Assembly: GCA_964400875.1 (NCBI GenBank)
Contig: CAYNWK010000090.1
Span: 1 to 17,379, forward strand
DNA: 17,379 nucleotides
Origin: CAYNWK01 sp964400875
GTDB lineage: Bacteria; Chloroflexota; Anaerolineae; Anaerolineales; UBA4823
Reading direction: 5' to 3'
Shown here piece after piece: positions 15,575 through 17,379 of this stretch. The position numbers and the translations under genes are program-made. Below the pieces are notes generated by a model, which was not told the origin of the DNA, did no database searches, and worked only from the letters and a program-made list of their open reading frames with translations. How positions within the stretch are numbered: position 1 is the stretch's first letter; each line of letters starts with the position of its first letter.

Positions 15575-15585
15575 CAGTTTGACAA
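15557..15585 (-). promoter_or_regulatory. sigma-70-type promoter of the lrp-pot-catabolic operon
   Basis: Read on the minus strand, the -35 is TTGTCA (15585-15580), then 17 bases, then a perfect -10 TATAAT (15562-15557). The expected start of transcription is near 15550, about 35 bases before the Lrp ATG. It is the only good promoter seen on this strand and would serve the whole gene string. Confidence 0.8.
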
Positions 15586-15662
15586 GAGCGGAAATGCAAT
15601 CAACCCCAGTTTGAGAGGAGCGTGAACCGTCGAAAATCAAACAGAAGTGTACACCCACAAGC

Positions 15663-15691
15663 TTGACGCAGCGCTGAGATAGATTTATGAT
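15663..15691 (+). promoter_or_regulatory. sigma-70-type promoter of the glycosidase gene
   Basis: The -35 is TTGACG (15663-15668), the spacer is 17 bases, and the -10 is TATGAT (15686-15691); each hexamer matches consensus at 5 of 6 positions. Transcription would start near 15698, leaving a leader of about 80 bases before the ATG at 15777. Confidence 0.7.
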
Positions 15692-15776
15692 CCCCGAGCG
15701 ATGCCCGGATACCAAGGTGGTAATCGGCCGGCGTCGATAGCACACAAATTCCCTCTTGGTTAATTGGAGCTTACGA

Positions 15777-17234
15777 ATGCCCCTGAAAAAATTGTTGCTT
15801 GCCTGCCTGGTCATGCTGAGCGTACTTTCCATCGTCGGTTTTGGCCCGGGAGCAGCGGCGCGATCTGGCGGTGCAGACATCCCCGCCATGAGCCCGGTGG
15901 AGGCTGCCTCGATGGAAGCGCTCACCAACCCGGTTTACATGCCCTTGATCGGCAAGCAGTTTCCGTTCCAGACGGTGTTTGGCGTCGAGATGCGCAGGTT
16001 GAACAACGCCAATGGCCTGGATAAAGCCGCGGCAGCCCAGGCGACCTGGACCCGTCGAAACGCGCTTTTATGGATGGACGTCGAAGCTGCTGAGGGGTCC
16101 TACAATTGGGCCGCAGTGTCGGGCCTGGAGCAGGAGCTGATCAACGCCGATAACCAAGGCATTCAGGTCATCTTAGTGGTCCGCGGCACGCCGGCCTGGG
16201 CTCAGAAATTCCCGGGTGTGTCCTGCGGGCCGGTCAAACCCGAGAAACTGGCTGCTTTTGGCGACTTCCTGGCAGCGGCGGTCGCACGCTACAGCCAGCC
16301 GCCCTTTAACGTACGCTATTACCAGATCTGGAACGAGCCGGACGTCGATCCCAGCTTGGTCGATCCAGATTCCCCGTTCGGTTGCTGGGGGGATAAGAAT
16401 GACCCCTATTACGGCGGGGGCTACTACGGGCAGATGCTGGCGACGGTTTATCCGCGCATCAAGCAGGCTTCCGCCGCCGCGAAGGTGATCGTCGGGGGGC
16501 TGTTGTTGAACTGCGATCCGGGCGTTTGCACGGAAAACTCGGGGGCCTACTTAGAAGGCATCTTGCATCGCAACGGCGCCAACGACGGGGCCAATTATTT
16601 CGACCTCGTCGGCTTCCATGCCTACGACGATTACGTTGCCTTAGGCCAGTACCAATCGCTAAACTGGAAGACCGCCTGGAACACCACCGGCCCGGTGCTG
16701 GCTGCCAAAGCGGCCTTTCTGCGCCAGGTGCTGGCCGATTACGGCGCGTCCAACAAGCCGTTGATGCTCACGGAATTGGCCTTGCGCTGCGGGACAAATG
16801 CGATTACCCCTGCTTGCATGAACGGAGATTTCGAGTTGACCAAAGCCTATTTCGTTGCCCAGGCTTACAGCGCTTCCATCGCCAATAATATCCAGGCCTC
16901 GATCTGGTACAGCATGACGGGCCCCTGGCGCAACACCAGTTTGCTGAACGACGATCTGTCCCCCAAACCGGCCTATACCGCGTTTACGGTCGCCCGGGAT
17001 ACGCTGGCCAGCGCGCAGTTCTTCGGCGAGATCGGCGCTTACCCCGGCGTGAGTGGCTACGCCTTCACCAGGGATGGTAAGGCGCTGTGGGTGCTGTGGT
17101 CGGCGGATGGGGCTCCGCATAACATCGCGCTCCCTTCTTCTCCCGCTGCGGCGATCAACTCGCTCGGAAACACGGTGCCCGTGGCTTCACTCAATATCAA
17201 TATCGGCATCAATCCTATCTATATTAGCTGGTAA
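15777..17234 (+). CDS. secreted clan-A (GH5/GH39-like) glycoside hydrolase family protein
   Basis: This is a 485-residue exported TIM-barrel glycosidase-like protein. The start is ATG at 15777, with GGAG 7 bases upstream; an in-frame TTG at 15756 has no ribosome site and would spoil the signal peptide. The signal peptide is PLKKLLLACLVMLSVLSIVG, ending around GPGAAA. The clan-A acid/base is E187 in YYQIWNEPD, on strand 4, and the likely nucleophile is E333 in KPLMLTELALRCG, on strand 7, about 146 residues later. The barrel is preceded by MPLIGKQFPFQTVFGVEM. A small beta-rich C-terminal part (about 400-485) follows. The family cannot be fixed by eye; GH39, GH5 and unassigned cellulase-like proteins are candidates. 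It is transcribed away from the amine operon, from its own promoter, and shows no link to it. Confidence 0.85.
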   Translation: MPLKKLLLACLVMLSVLSIVGFGPGAAARSGGADIPAMSPVEAASMEALTNPVYMPLIGKQFPFQTVFGVEMRRLNNANGLDKAAAAQATWTRRNALLWMDVEAAEGSYNWAAVSGLEQELINADNQGIQVILVVRGTPAWAQKFPGVSCGPVKPEKLAAFGDFLAAAVARYSQPPFNVRYYQIWNEPDVDPSLVDPDSPFGCWGDKNDPYYGGGYYGQMLATVYPRIKQASAAAKVIVGGLLLNCDPGVCTENSGAYLEGILHRNGANDGANYFDLVGFHAYDDYVALGQYQSLNWKTAWNTTGPVLAAKAAFLRQVLADYGASNKPLMLTELALRCGTNAITPACMNGDFELTKAYFVAQAYSASIANNIQASIWYSMTGPWRNTSLLNDDLSPKPAYTAFTVARDTLASAQFFGEIGAYPGVSGYAFTRDGKALWVLWSADGAPHNIALPSSPAAAINSLGNTVPVASLNINIGINPIYISW

Positions 17235-17293
17235 ACTCTAGTTTGAGCACAAATCACGCCAGTATTCTATAAGCCGGAAATAATCTTCATAAG

Positions 17294-17379
17294 ATGCAGT
17301 TCTCCAACAGCGTATCCTCAGGTAATCGAAACACGATCTTCGTGCTGGGATTGATCACCCTGGGCATCCTTCTTATTTG
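17294..17379 (+). CDS. start of a probable membrane protein (partial)
   Basis: An ATG at 17294 opens a frame of 28 codons to the window edge. After a polar start (MQFSNSVSSGNRN) it enters a hydrophobic run (TIFVLGLITLGILLI), as in a membrane anchor or the first helix of a membrane protein. The ribosome site is weak. It begins 59 bases after the glycosidase stop, on the same strand, and no terminator is visible between them. The function cannot be given. Confidence 0.5.
   Translation, partial: MQFSNSVSSGNRNTIFVLGLITLGILLI

Larger units (their letters stand above)
15530..15776. other. divergent intergenic region (247 bases)
   Basis: This is the only long non-coding stretch in the window. It holds the minus-strand operon promoter with its palindromes on the left, the plus-strand glycosidase promoter (15663-15691) on the right, and the 8-base palindrome GTGTACAC at 15647-15654 just upstream of the latter's -35. 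No small RNA or terminator was recognised. Confidence 0.75.

Noticed and set aside
15756..15776. TTG start of the glycosidase seven codons upstream
   Set aside because: There is no ribosome site for it, and the added residues precede a good signal peptide. The ATG at 15777 has GGAG at 7 bases.
15515..15928. Upstream in-frame extension of the Lrp-type gene by 138 codons
   Set aside because: It would run through the promoter, the operators and the antisense of the glycosidase signal peptide. The family normally starts at the DETDLEI helix, and a ribosome site supports 15514.
1..17379. CRISPR array, tRNA/rRNA genes, transposases or phage genes
   Set aside because: No spaced direct repeats, RNA gene signatures or mobile-element proteins were recognised on either strand.

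Overview
The window looks like a piece of a Chloroflexota (Anaerolineae-like) chromosome or metagenome contig. This is an inference from style, not a marker gene: moderate-to-high GC, a lipoprotein with a P/T/E-rich linker after the lipobox, a tungsten-type aldehyde:ferredoxin oxidoreductase, and a secreted clan-A glycosidase. No rRNA, tRNA, CRISPR array, transposase or insertion sequence was found.

Most of the window (about 1-15,585) is one long minus-strand gene string, read from right to left. It starts at a near-consensus sigma-70 promoter (-35 at 15580-15585, -10 at 15557-15562) with a palindrome over the -10. The order is: Lrp/AsnC regulator; PotA, PotB, PotC and PotD (a complete polyamine ABC importer); aldehyde dehydrogenase A; saccharopine-dehydrogenase-like A; a class III aminotransferase of the GSA-aminotransferase type; aldehyde dehydrogenase B; saccharopine-dehydrogenase-like B; a CoA-acylating methylmalonate-semialdehyde dehydrogenase; an aldehyde:ferredoxin oxidoreductase; and a second class III aminotransferase that runs off the left edge. 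Most gaps are 15-60 bases. The exceptions are 90 bases after potD, filled mainly by a perfect 16-bp stem-loop, and 139 bases between ALDH A and SDH-like A. I see no second promoter.

The working interpretation is a regulated uptake-and-catabolism operon for a polyamine or related cationic amine. PotD keeps the aromatic and acidic residues that hold polyamines in the E. coli protein. The enzymes can supply transamination of primary amines, oxidation of amino-aldehydes, and CoA-dependent conversion of a C3 semialdehyde to acetyl- or propionyl-CoA. The unusual part is a two-gene unit (aldehyde dehydrogenase then saccharopine-dehydrogenase-like enzyme) that occurs twice around one aminotransferase, plus a ferredoxin-linked aldehyde oxidoreductase. 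None of the classical polyamine catabolic genes (gamma-glutamylation, acetylation, amine oxidase) is present in the window, so the chemistry may be an undescribed route. A lysine or opine-like route is an alternative.

The right end (about 15,650-17,379) is a separate plus-strand unit. A good promoter (15663-15691) drives a secreted glycosidase-like protein with both clan-A catalytic glutamates. It is followed by the first 28 codons of a probable membrane protein cut by the window edge.
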